From assembly GCA_911728435.2 (NCBI GenBank), contig OU452200.1:1951130-2015129 (forward strand): a DNA stretch of 64,000 nucleotides. The letters run 5' to 3'. Both the position numbers and the translations under genes were made by a program. Below the pieces are notes generated by a model. That model worked only from the letters and a program-made list of their open reading frames with translations. It did not search any database and was not told the DNA's origin. The stretch is from Apoderus coryli (lineage: Eukaryota; Arthropoda; Insecta; Coleoptera; Attelabidae). Shown here one piece after another: positions 12,961 through 23,670 of this stretch (within the stretch, counting starts at the first letter, position 1; each line of letters starts with the position of its first letter).

Positions 12961-14128
12961 GGTTATGTACGCCACTGGTGATTGACAAGTTATAGGCTTT
13001 TTAAGTGTATTTAAACACTGGCGATGACATCAATCAATAAACGATTGATTAGGTAAGCTCTCATATTCACACTTTTGTTTTTCGACTATTCTATATGAAA
13101 TTATCACGAGGTAAAGGTTTAGACCTATTTCAACATATTATCAAAGTAAATGATTTTAGTTTCTATTCTATTCTTCCACGATAGCGCCTAAACACTTTAA
13201 CCAATTGAGCTAAATTTTGGTGTATGAGTTTGGGGGAGTCCTAGGATGAATCCATTAGTTTTTGGATGAAATCCCTTTAGCCCTGTTATTTCAAATAGCA
13301 GTAGGGGTCGAGCGTTAGGTACATCATTTTAAAGAATTTTTGATCTGCTTTACGGCGATAAGTTACTTTTGATATGTGCCGCCATAATTTTCGAGAAAAT
13401 TGAGTTTCAAATTTCATCAGTTAGGTAGTTGGACGTTGGACCCTATACTCTTATTAGAACATAATAAGGTAATTTGATATATAATTATAATTATTATTAA
13501 TTCTGGTTCGTTACGCAGGTCATAGGTATATTTTTATTTATATTATATCATGTAGGGAAAGTTTTGGAGGATTAAAAGATTGTCAAGAACTATGTTCTTT
13601 CATAAAATGCAACAGTTTCACCATAATATTCGTATAATAATGTGGGGTAATCCGGCAACTAACCGTTTGGATTTTGTACATATTATATATACATAACTAT
13701 AACATCTAATGAGATCTCCAGCAAAACTTTGTTGACATTCTGTTAGATACTCTGAAGTTGCTATAATGGCGATCATTAGATCTCAGTTAGAGTTTGTTGT
13801 AATAATTGTATGTAAATAATATGACGTTTTAAAGTCGTTGGGGATATTATGTAACACTATAGTATGTTTTAGGGGTATGGATATTTGAGACATGAAAATC
13901 TGTAGGTATTATTATATCTATAGAACACTCACATTAGGCAATTATTAATTATTTTAAATTAGAATGAAAAACATACGTCTCCATCAATTTATTTAAAAAA
14001 AACAGTCTCAACTCCATCATCAGTCTTGTTAAAAATAACACATTCTCTTGAAGGCAGAGATCAAAACTTTATTATTTTTAGTAAATATTTTATATTTCGG
14101 AGAGTATCAAATGAAGCAGAGTGTATAC
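12961..14128. other. Intergenic, no gene seen
   Basis: Unique-looking AT-rich DNA. No open frame with a recognisable domain on either strand. Confidence 0.4.
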
Positions 14129-14467
14129 CAAGTACATATTTAGAAACTAACCCCTTATGTCTACGATCAAACTAAAAAAATCATAGCTCTCAAGTCCTTT
14201 CACGAAATACAATGGGGCCTATGAAATCTATTAGCTACTAACATATGCCACAATATGTACTAGGGCTAATTAGCGCTCAAAGTCTGTGTTCCTTAGCCCA
14301 AGTACATATTTAGAAACTAACCCCTTATGTCTACGATCAAACCAAAAAAAATCATAGCTCCCAAACCCTTTCACGAAATACAATGGTGCCTACGAATTTG
14401 ATTAGCTAATAATATATCCCACAACATCTACTAGGGCTCAATAACGCACAAACTCTGTGTTGCTTAT
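14129..14467. repeat. Tandem duplication of a ~170-bp unit
   Basis: AAGTACATATTTAGAAACTA begins at about 14129 and again at about 14299. Both copies run through ACCCCTTATGTCTACGATCA, CACGAAATACAATGG and ACTAGGGCT to CTCTGTGTTCCTTA or CTCTGTGTTGCTTA. The two copies differ by scattered substitutions and a few indels, so the duplication is not recent. Confidence 0.9.
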
Positions 14468-16003
14468 CGTATCGTGTAACGCTGTCAGCTGTCGATTTGT
14501 TTTGTTTTTAGGATTACCACTGCATAAATGGCAGCAAATTCAAATCTTGCGTTAATTTTTGACACTTTTGTGGACGGAGAGCTCAAAATGTATCCCAGAT
14601 TCATTCGAAACAAATAAGGACTCTTGTAGTAATTTGCTTCGTTCAAGTTTGATGAAATTAAACAATGATATTCCTTCTTAATAATTATATTTATTATCAT
14701 TTTTGATTTATTTGTATAATATATTATAATATAGTATTATTTTTACAATCTACATTCGTTTGGTATATGACAAGACTATTTCTTTCTCTTTATTTTAGAA
14801 ATATTGTCATTCATTTATTTCAATAAAAATAATTACTAGTATAATAATTATAATGTTTAATAGTTAATAGTATATTCTTCTAAAGCATATAGGATATACC
14901 TAAATATATTTCTAACAAATTAAATATGTTTCTTAAGCTTAAGCCACTAGCTATATAAGATTCCGTCCCGTTCTCCATGAAATCCATGCGTTACAAAACC
15001 AGTGCAAATTCGGAAAATAAACGGTCAAAATTCAATTTTACAAAGGCATTTTTGATTTCCATAAATTGCAGCTTAACCTAATTTGATATCGATGGGAAAG
15101 AGTGTCAAAACTAGTTTAGCATCAAAACTCAAACCAACCTGCCAAAATGTTATTAAAATTGTTACAAAATTGAAAAGATTATTAAAGATTAAATTTATCC
15201 AACATTTTCTTTGTCCAGTTTTTCTTTTTGTTAAAGTGTGTACTTTTGTTCGTATCGCTTGAAATCAACGAGTGGCTTAGACAGTCCAATCCATTTACTC
15301 ATTAAGATTTGTAAAATTGAAGGAATTAAAATCGATGGCATTTAAAGCCAGCATAATCATTCCTATATAAGACTCATCGGAAGAAGATTCCTTTTCGACC
15401 TCAGACGAATGAATGGCATGAAGAGAGTTCGTACTACAATCTATGGCGATTTTTGCAATCATTGGATACATTTGGCAAGCTTGACTCTTCACAGAACTTC
15501 ATGATAATAAAGAAGACCATTGCAATTGCAGAAGATTTCGGAAACTAATTGAGGTTTTTCAGAAACACGAAGTAGACAACCAACTATAGGGTAGAAAAAA
15601 TAAACAAGAAAGCAAGCAGAGAATATGAGCAAAAGAGGTCAGAGATTAGGGATAAATCCTGAGATATATGCATCAGGTCGCTGTTTTGTCGATCTACAAT
15701 TATTATTCCAGAGATGTTTGGTCCAGTTCCAGTTTTCGACAAAAGAGGCAGACCTCAGAGTGGGCATGCGACCACTGAATGTAAGTGAATAAATTGAGGG
15801 TGAAAAATTATTTGGACAAACCGCACAATATTTTATTACTGCACCAAAAGGTCGTAATTACAAAGATCATTTAAGAGTAGTCTAAAATGACTTCCAAAAT
15901 AATGCCATCAAGACCTTTAAAAAAAAGCCTAATAAAAATAATGAAGGCTGCATCTTCTAACCAAATAATTTTGGCCACTTTTGAATATGAACTGAATAAT
16001 GTT
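14468..16003. other. Intergenic, no supported gene
   Basis: Two minus-strand open frames (14485-14700 and 15295-15492) lack recognisable domains, splice-site context and a family match that I know. Around 15600-15790 there is GC-richer sequence that might be retroelement-derived, but I cannot place it. Confidence 0.35.
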
Positions 16004-16215
16004 GTCGACGTTTCGCCTTTTATAAAGTCATCTTCAGGACAAAGAATAGGGTGTTTTTCGTGTCAATTAATCATAGCGAATCAAAATTTTAATTAGAAAA
16101 CCCCGTTTTTAATCTATTTTTATGTAAATGTCCTTTGGGATTTTAATTTTGATTGACACGAAAAACACCCTATTCTTTATCCTGAAGATGATTTTATAAA
16201 AGTGGAAACGTCGAC
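16004..16215. repeat. Fold-back element with hammerhead-like motif in both arms
   Basis: The left arm starts GTCGACGTTTCGCC at 16004. The right arm ends GGAAACGTCGAC at 16215. The arms share about 65-80 bp including AAAGAATAGGGTGTTTTTCG. Each arm, read outward, contains CTGAAGATGA, a short hairpin and GAAACGTC, the order of a hammerhead ribozyme core. No coding sequence lies between. Confidence 0.75.
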
Positions 16216-16329
16216 AAGAGAACGAAAGTTTTTTTTACTGACCTATACCCAAATATAATCAAATTGAATAAATGTTAAAGCAGAACACAACTACAATCCA
16301 GAAACTCAAATTTTGCACAGAACTCAAGT

Positions 16330-16601
16330 TGTACACACTCAAAAGTAAAGTGACAATTTCAGAGAAGACAGCTTCTAGAAAGCTCAACATATCGCATTGG
16401 GAATTAACTGAATATGATCCATTGGTTGAAGAAGCAAATAATGAATACGCTTTAATACAAATCGCGAATGGTCAAGAATGCACAGCATCCTTAAAAAGTC
16501 TGGCCCCCAGGGGATACACAAATTCTATTACAGAAAATGTATCACCAGCTCAATCATCTGAAGAACTAATTTTTCTGAAGATCAATGCTTGGAATAACTA
16601 A
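16330..16601 (+). pseudogene. Possible Ty3/gypsy Pol C-terminal remnant
   Basis: The translated block NEYALIQIANGQECTASLKS followed by LAPRG resembles the tail behind the integrase of insect gypsy-group retrotransposons, where a YALV..PDGRE.TVS.RDLAP motif is common. The open frame runs to TAA at 16599-16601. I find no integrase core, RT or LTR around it, so at most a short relic remains. The family call rests on this one motif and could be chance. Confidence 0.35.
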
Positions 16602-17726
16602 ATTCTCGTTATCAATACATTGTTTATTATAATCCCAAAATCGAATTTTACAGTTCCCAATGAAAATCTCTTAAAATCATAAATAGTTTTAATTCAAAAG
16701 AGTAAATATTCAATTGATAATATACAACATCATGTATGCAGTCTTAATTCGTTTTTAAATTTTTGTTAGAAGGTAAAATATGTTTACTAGAATGTTATTC
16801 TTCTGTGTACGCTTAAAATGCATAATGGTCTACTACTTTACTATGCTGGAGCCATTGCAAAGCGTAAATTACCAATTAATTATAATTTTAATCAGAAAAA
16901 TTGTGTGAGAAGCAAAAATAGTAATTAATCTTTTTCAGAGGTGGGATTGGTGCAGCTAATAAATCACCACTTCGTGTTGATGAAAATTTTGACATGAAAT
17001 GTTTACTACGAGTTTCCTATTTTCTAGGCAGAATAGTTTGGGAAACTTTTGTGGGTGGATTAGAATATTGTTCATCAGGTCGAATTACACCGTTAAAAAT
17101 TGTCTGCCTTAAGATTTTTATGTGGAACATTTTATGATGTCGTAATTCACGTATTATAAACAGCGTATTTCATGGAGAACATTTCCAGGCATCCAACAGC
17201 TGCAGATTCAGCGATTTCATTTAGATCAAGACAAAAGATTTAGGAAAAAAAAATGGAAAAGCTTTATCAAGAGAAAGACCATTATTACTCGAGCTAGAAA
17301 TTATTTTCAGTTAACACACAAAATAAGTTTCTTATGGCAAATACCAAATGCCCATTAAAAAGTGAGAATTTATTCGTCTGGCTGATTAATATATGAATGA
17401 ATGAAGTGCGGACTAGACTACCCTGTACATTGGATTGTTATTGAGATCTTCCCAAAAATGTTTTACCTCAAGCCGTTTATATAGAGATGATCTGGATCAT
17501 AAATATATTTGAGTTATTTGAATTCGATAGTAGTTGAAGACAATGCCGAACACTGACTGTACAGTTAGAATTAATTTTGTTAAGACTGTATTTTTTATTT
17601 AAATAAAAACTTTTGTGCGGACATTCTGTTTGTGCCATATTTATAATAATTTTCACACATAGAAGAGGTTTGTTCTTGCCACAGATGATATAAAAAAAAT
17701 ATGACAAACCTATTATTAGCTTATGA
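16602..17726. other. Intergenic, no gene seen
   Basis: AT-rich sequence. An orphan CCCTGTACA string lies near 17420. No domain-bearing frame was found. Confidence 0.4.
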
Positions 17727-17759
17727 CAGTGGCGCACTGAGAATTTTTTTCTGGGTGTA

Positions 17760-20280
17760 CCCAATGTGGTATTTCACACACCCAGGCCATAACTGACATG
17801 AGGGAGGCGGCTTTGCGATTTTGGACTGTTTTCTGCGAGAGCTTGGAGGGGCCGTGCGGGGTATTTGTTTGGAGTTCTGACTTTTTACAGATTCTGTGAA
17901 AAAGGTCGGAATTCTAGGGAAATGTTTTGTGTGGCCCTTCTGCGCGTTCGTGGAGAGTGGTCTGGGGTCGAAAAGCTGCCTCTTTAATGTAAGGAGCTCG
18001 GAAATTTTCAATTCTGACTTTTTTTTGCGGAGTTTTGTGGGAAAGGCTTGGAATTTTTCAATTCTGCCTTTTTTGCAGGGTGCTGTGAGGGAACTCGAAG
18101 TTTTCTGTCTGACTTTTTTTGGTCTTCTGCGGAAGAAAACTCAGAATATTTTAAGTATGACTCTTTTTTGCGGGATTCTGTAAAAAAGAGTTATAATTCT
18201 AAAAAACTATTTTGTATAGATAGCCCTTCTACGCTTTCGTAGAAGATGGTCAGAATTCTGTGAAGGGATCGGAATTTTCTTGTCATTCGGACATTTTTGC
18301 GGAGTTCTGTGGGGGAGGGGCTCGGAGTTTTTTGTCAGTCTGACTCTTTTTTGCGGAATTCTGTAGGAAAAGGTTAGAATTCTGAAAAACTATTTTGTCT
18401 AGCCCTTCTACGCTTTCTTAGAAAATAGTCTAAAATCGTAAAGCTGTCTCTTTAATGTCGGAAATATTCGATTCTGACTTTTTTTGCAGGGTTTTGTAAC
18501 GGGATCGAAGTGTTGTATCGGTCTGTTTTTTCCCAGAGTTCTGTGGGGGAGCTCGGAGTTTGTGTGATTCTGACTTTTGCGGAGTTCTGTAATGAAGGCT
18601 CGGTGTGTTTTGTCAGTCGGGTTTTTGCGGAATTCTGCAGGAGATTTTTTTTATCATTCTGACTTTTTTGCGGACACTGATTTTTTACAATAACCTGTGG
18701 AGGAGACCTCGGAATTTTTCAATTCTACCTTTTTTTCCGTGAACGGGTGAGAAGGAGTCAAAATTCAAAAATTTATAAACTGCAAAAGAGAAATAATTGG
18801 TACCTATTTTATTAGACTTCTGGCCAAATTTCTCTTTATATCATTCCGAGTAAAAACTCTGTGAAAATGCAGAATTCTGCCAAAAATGTCAGAGTGATAA
18901 AGAATCTCGAGTATATTTTGCGGAGTTCTGCGGAAAAGGTCAGAATGATACAAAGTTCCGAGTTTATTTGCAGAATTCTGTAGAAGACGGTCAAGAATCT
19001 CGAGTTTTTTGCGGAATTATCAAAAAAAGTTAAAACGATCAAAAATTCCGAGTTTTTTTTTGACCGAATTCTGCGAAGACACTCAGAATGATGGAAAATT
19101 CGTAGTTTTTTTTGCAGAGTTTTGTAAATAAAGTCATAATGATAAAGGATCTCGAGTTTCTTGCGGAATTCTGCGAAAACATCGGAGTGATGACACATTC
19201 TGGGTTTTTTTTTTGTAGAATTTTACACAAGGAATTGCTAGTTTTTTGCGGAATTCTGTAAGAATGATAAAGAATTCCTAGTTTTTTTTTTGATTTCTGC
19301 GGAGAAGGTTAGAATGCTGAAAAAATTTGAGTTGTTTTTTTGCAGAGTTCTGCGAAGGCAGTGTCGGAATGATGCAAAATTCCGATTTTTTTTTTTGCAG
19401 AGTTCTGTAACTAAAGTCAAAGTGGGCGAAAATCTCGAGTTTTTTGCAGAGTTCTGTAAAAGGGATCAGAGTGGTGAAATGTTCCGGGTTTTTTTTTATA
19501 GAATTCTACACAAACAGTTGGAGTGATGAAAAATTCCTAGTTTTTTGCAGAGTTCTGCGGGAAAGTCAGAATGATGGAAGATTTTTTTTGGATTCTGCAA
19601 GAGAGTTGGAGTGGTAGAAAATTTCGAGTTGTTTTTTTGCAGAGTTCTGCGAGAACAGTCGGAGTGGTACAAATTCAGAGTTTTTTTGCAGAATTCTGTA
19701 ACTAAGGTCAGAGTGAGCAGGAATCTCGAGTTTTTTGCAGAGTTCTGTGGGAAGATCAGAGTGATGGAGTATTCCGAGTTTTTTTTTTATAGAATTCTAC
19801 ACAGACGGTTAGAGTGATAAAAAGTTCCTAGTTTTTTGCAGAATTCTGCGGGAAGGTCGGAATGATGAAGGATTCCTAGTTTATTTTTGGATTCTACAAA
19901 AGGGTTAGAATGATGAGAATTCCTAGTTTTTTTTTGCAGAGTTCTGCAAAGACAGTCCGAGTGGTACAGATTCAGAGTTTTTTTGCAGAGTTTTGTAACT
20001 AAGGTCAGAGTGAGCAGAAGTCTCGGGTTCTTTTGCGGAGTTCTGCGGGAAAATCGGTATGATGAAGAATTCCGAGGTTTTTTTTTGGAATTCTACGCGG
20101 AGGGTTGGAATGATGAAGAATTCCTGGTTTTTTGCGGAGTTCTGCGAAGGAAATTCGGATTGATGAAAGATTTCGAGATTTTTTTTGTGGAGTTCTGCAA
20201 AAGAGTTAGAAAAATAAAGGAGTTCCGAGTTTTTTACAGAAGGAGAATTCTGCAGGGTTTTTGCAGAGTTCTGCAATAGG
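17760..20280. repeat. Diverged satellite with higher-order repeat structure
   Basis: The block is made of monomers of about 47-60 bp that share GCAGAGTTCTG, a G-rich middle with GTCAGAGTGATGA, and TTCCGAGTTTTTTT. From about 19120 the monomers form higher-order units of six, roughly 285-300 bp long. The diagnostic monomer with TGTAACTAAGGTCAGAGTG recurs near 19407, 19698 and 19994, with a diverged form near 19124. The GACAGTCCGAGTGGTAC monomer recurs near 19352, 19654 and 19950. The left part (17900-18780) has longer, less regular monomers. Long open frames here on both strands are by-products of the repeat, not genes. Confidence 0.9.
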
Positions 20281-20755
20281 GGACACCTAGCCCACAGTTG
20301 GTAAAAAATAATGAAGGTTTGTTTGCACTTTAAATGAAAGGTATCACTTGCCTTTTTAAGGAGCTTAAGTAGACTTAAATCGTATAAAGAGTCGTCGAGA
20401 TATCGCATATTTTCTAGAACATCATTCTTTTACCCTACTCCTTTTATTTTAAGAGATACGTCATAATATTAAAGAATAAAGTTGTAGATCATTAAAATTA
20501 AGATTCGAAAATATAACCTAATGCCTAGCTGTCCATTTGAGTTTTTTAAATATTGCAGTTTATGGTTTTCTATTTAAAAATGCGTCCTATAGTAGTTTTT
20601 AACGTTTTCTTCAATTTTCCACAGCACATTGTTTTAATTTATGGATTTAACGGTTGAGATGCTGTTAGGGTATACCAAAGGTAATTTTCTTCGGATCATT
20701 TAAACGAAAATGTGTTAATGAAAATTTGGAAAAAATTTAGATCGTTTTCAGAACG
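20281..20755. other. Intergenic, no gene seen
   Basis: Short AT-rich interval between the satellite and a transposase fragment; nothing recognisable. Confidence 0.4.
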
Positions 20756-20902
20756 AGGTCATACTAGATGCTGTCGAGGAAAATCCTCAGCAGGATGTTA
20801 GAAGAGTAAATAGACAATTGAGTGTCTCGCAAACGAAAGTGAGTAGAGTATTGAGAAATAATAATTTCAATCCATATCACATACAACAATTGCATCAATA
20901 AA
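20756..20902 (+). pseudogene. Mariner-like transposase DNA-binding fragment
   Basis: The + strand reads EVILDAVEENPQQDVRRVNR, then QLSVSQTKVSRVLRNNNFNP and YHIQQLHQ before a stop. This is the second helix-turn-helix of a Tc1/mariner transposase (compare ILKAYKFHPYKIKLVQEL in the element at 4329). Nothing of the catalytic domain is visible downstream, so it is a truncated relic of about 49 residues. Confidence 0.75.
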
Positions 20903-21268
20903 GCCAGTTCAGAAAAGATCGTAACTTACACAACTCCCATTTGCATTTGGGCGCCACAATTTTAAAGAGACGATTGGTCCCCATTTCTTTGAACAAAGGT
21001 TGCCGGGAGATATCTGTTTAAACTTTATGCCTTTCCACCTTTTGAAGTTGATGTTCGTTAACACTTAACTGACACCAACCTCAACCCTGTTGACTAGTTT
21101 ACTTGAAGTCAATAATTGACCAAGATTGGATCGTTAATTCCTCATTTTAAATTTAAATCTTGCCTCCAAAACATAGTAAAGTAGACTTAATAAGAGTACA
21201 TCCAAAATATATGTTATTTATTTCACAATTCTAAATTTTATTGTTACATTATTTGTAGGTATATATTA

Positions 21269-22500
21269 GGTCATTCAATAATTCCGTAGGATGACACATA
21301 GATGGCGTTGCTAGAATTGTTTCCATATAATTTTTATTATATGTTCATCAGACATCTATTCCGAATCGACCAGGGTATGTGGGGTGTCTCGATCGAGTCT
21401 ACGGAGCCTAGGGTAGGTCAACAAGTGAAAGCCTACGCCCTACCAAATATAGATCACCTTTGGAAAATTATAAAAAAATTAGTGATCGACCCTCGTATCT
21501 GAGCGTTGAATATGTTCATCAGACATCTATTCCGAAACGACCAGGGTATGTGGAGTGTCTCGATCGAATCTACGAAGCCTAGAGTACGTCATCAAGTAAG
21601 GGTCTGCATATAGCCTTTGTTTGGAGCAAAGTCCTGCTCCCCTAACAATATTTTCTTCGCAAGAACACACTTTTTCTCCATTAGTATGGGCATAGGAACA
21701 AACGTGATGAGTTTGGTAAAGATTGAGGAGAATTTTTTTTTTATCAAACTCGTGAAATAAATCAAGTCAGGAAAAAATAAATTTTCTTTTGAAAATAGAT
21801 TTTCTTGAAAATTGGTACGATTATAGAGTTTGTTGCGCTGATTCCAATTATATATATAATGTGGGGTGTAGCATGAAAACCTTGAGCAATAGAGACCCTC
21901 AAATATAGGCAAAAACATACATTTTTATGAAAATCTCACTTTGGAACAGCATAAGAAAATTAATGATCAACCCTCATGTCTGAGCTTGGTACATGTCCAT
22001 TGGACATCTATTCCGAATCGATCAAGGTATGTGGGGTGTCTCGATCGAGTCTACGGAGCCTAGGGTAGGTCATCAAGTGAAAGCCTACACCCCACAAAAT
22101 AGAGATCACCTTTGGAAAATTATAAAAAAATTATTAGTGATCGACCCTCATGTCTGGACTTGGTATATGTCCATTGGACATCTATTTCGAATCGACCTAG
22201 GTATATGGGGTGTCTCGATCGAATCTACGAAGCCTAGGGTAGGTCATCAAGTAAGGATCTGCATATAGCCTTTTTTTGGAGCAAAGTCCTGCTCCCCTAA
22301 CAATATTTTCTTCGCAAGAAAACACTTTTTCTCCATTAGTATGTGCATAAGAAAAAAGTGGTGAGTTTGGTAAAGATTGAGGAGAAATGTTTTCGCTCTA
22401 CTCATTATATGGCCCTCGAAGGCAACTATGTTGATCGAATTTTGTCAAAATTTTGTTTTTTTCTTCCTTATCCCATGGACTTATTGAATGACCATGTATA
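21269..22500 (+). mobile_element. Mariner relic carrying tandem repeat modules
   Basis: The left end (TAGGTCATTCAATAATTCCG, followed by ATAGATGGCGTTGCTAGAAT) and the right end (GGACTTATTGAATGACCATG) are near-inverse. A transposase C-terminus, HYMALEGNYVD, is readable on the + strand at about 22404-22436. Between them lie repeated modules. Module A of about 171 bp (starting ATGTTCATCAGACATCTATT) occurs at 21341, 21512, 21993 and 22166. Module B (with GGAGCAAAGTCCTGCTCCCC) occurs at about 21600 and 22262. The order is A-A-B-A-A-B. The modules are not part of a normal mariner and must have been acquired or amplified. The same modules occur inverted at 27105-28045. Confidence 0.75.
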
Positions 22501-22555
22501 GTATATAATTCTAATGCTATATTTAATATTATTTAGTGCCCTTTCGATCCTATTC

Positions 22556-22761
22556 CTAACCCCACCTTAACGGCTGTCCTATACGGCTTCTGGTTTGCGC
22601 ACTGATACCATCCGGTACGAAATTACTTCGAATAGGTACTCGTTCTTTACCGTAACGTCCTATAGGCCCCCAGCGAGCCAACATCGATAGGGCTCTTTTG
22701 CTTGATTTTGACAACTGCTGTTGAGGCTGGCTGTCTTCTTCTAGTAAACTCGCTGCTAAAT
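22556..22761 (-). CDS. Terminal exon, NPLP1-like neuropeptide precursor
   Basis: The minus strand has a good acceptor (pyrimidine-rich tract, then TTTGTTGCAG at 22762-22770), after which a 67-residue frame runs to TAG at 22556-22558. It contains a KR cleavage site, then ALSMLARWGPIGRYG, then K. That is a dibasic site, a 15-residue peptide ending in an amide-donor glycine, and a basic residue. The xxxxLARxGxxxxYG pattern has the same length and key positions as the MTYamide-type peptides of insect neuropeptide-like precursor 1. A second possible C-terminus is RIGQPLRWG at the very end. The product would be a secreted prohormone processed in neurons. The acceptor is in phase 1. Upstream exons with signal peptide and further peptides were not found up to about 27000, so they may lie beyond repeat-filled introns. 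An ATTAAA variant poly(A) signal lies about 30 bp downstream. Confidence 0.6.
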
Positions 22762-22779
22762 CTGCAACAAATTGAACAA

Positions 22780-23670
22780 AAAAACGTTAAAAGACTCTCG
22801 CGAGAGGATTTTCATTTTTGTCATGCATTAGGGCGAGAGTGATCTTGGTTCAAAAAACGTCGTGGTTTCCAGGGGAACTAGACATCAAGTGAAGAAGGCA
22901 ATTGAAAGCATTATTTTAGGTGAAAACGAAGCTGCAGCTGAGCAGATAGATATGGAGGCAAACTTATCGGTTGCTTTGATATGGTGTCAAATAGATTTTC
23001 ATCAATTGCAGCTTTACATATTGCTGTGCTTGCAAGATCAAATGCTTCTGTTCCAAAACACTATTTCCCAAAGCTTTTAATCTGAAGCTGCTATGTAATT
23101 GGTTTTCTCAAACCAGGGTTTCATTTTTCTAGACTCATCCACGCCACTGCATCCACAAGCAGTATTGTACTGTGTATAATGCGTTAAAACGTAAATGTCA
23201 CAAAATCCTAAAACTCAATGGAATCTACACGTAATAATATGATTTTGGTATCAGCTGCCACAGGCTCTAGCATTCATCGAGTCAATTTGGTACAACACAC
23301 CTCATACATATCCCACGTAAGTGTATCAATAATATTATCATGACGCAGTGAAATGTTATTGGAAATTGAAAATGTTTTGCTGGTAATCGCTTTTCTATTC
23401 TTGAAGCTTATGGTTTCTTTATTTGTATTACAAGGAAACAAAAAAAAAAACAGAAAACACAAAATGGACCCAGAGCCATAAAGAGCTTTTATATTTTTGA
23501 AAAATTCCTTAGTTCTGGATTTTCAGGCGAATTTGCCTGGTGACTTTCTCACTTGTTAAGGCTCTTGTGAGAAGTTCTGACTTGTTCAGGAATACTTGCA
23601 AATATCTACTTCACACTGCTTTTGCCTGTATCATACGAAATCATTTTTTAGCATGACCCAATCACTAAAT
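22780..23670. other. Intron or intergenic DNA with unplaced frame
   Basis: If the neighbouring exon is real, this is its upstream intron. On the + strand, 22940-23085 reads YGGKLIGCFDMVSN and AALHIAVLARSNASVPKHY in one frame, which looks like a decayed protein of a mobile element, but I do not recognise the family. Nothing else is supported. Confidence 0.35.

Noticed and set aside
8059..12977. A 4.9-kb element bounded by CAGTGGCGTA at both ends
   Set aside because: Flanks ACCATGGT and GTGATTGA do not match, and inverted similarity stops after about ten bases.
17760..20408. Long open frames on both strands within the repeat block (repeated LQNSAKN-like peptides)
   Set aside because: The frames follow the monomer repeats and appear on both strands; this is a satellite by-product, not a repeat protein.
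21302..22268. Frames translating the 171-bp modules (RIDQGMWGVSIESTEPRVG)
   Set aside because: 171 is divisible by three, so tandem copies stay open by chance; spacing differences of a few bases break the frame and no domain is seen.
17727..23149. Another CAGTGGCG-bounded element spanning the satellite
   Set aside because: Flanks GCTTATGA and CATCCACA differ, and the match is too short.
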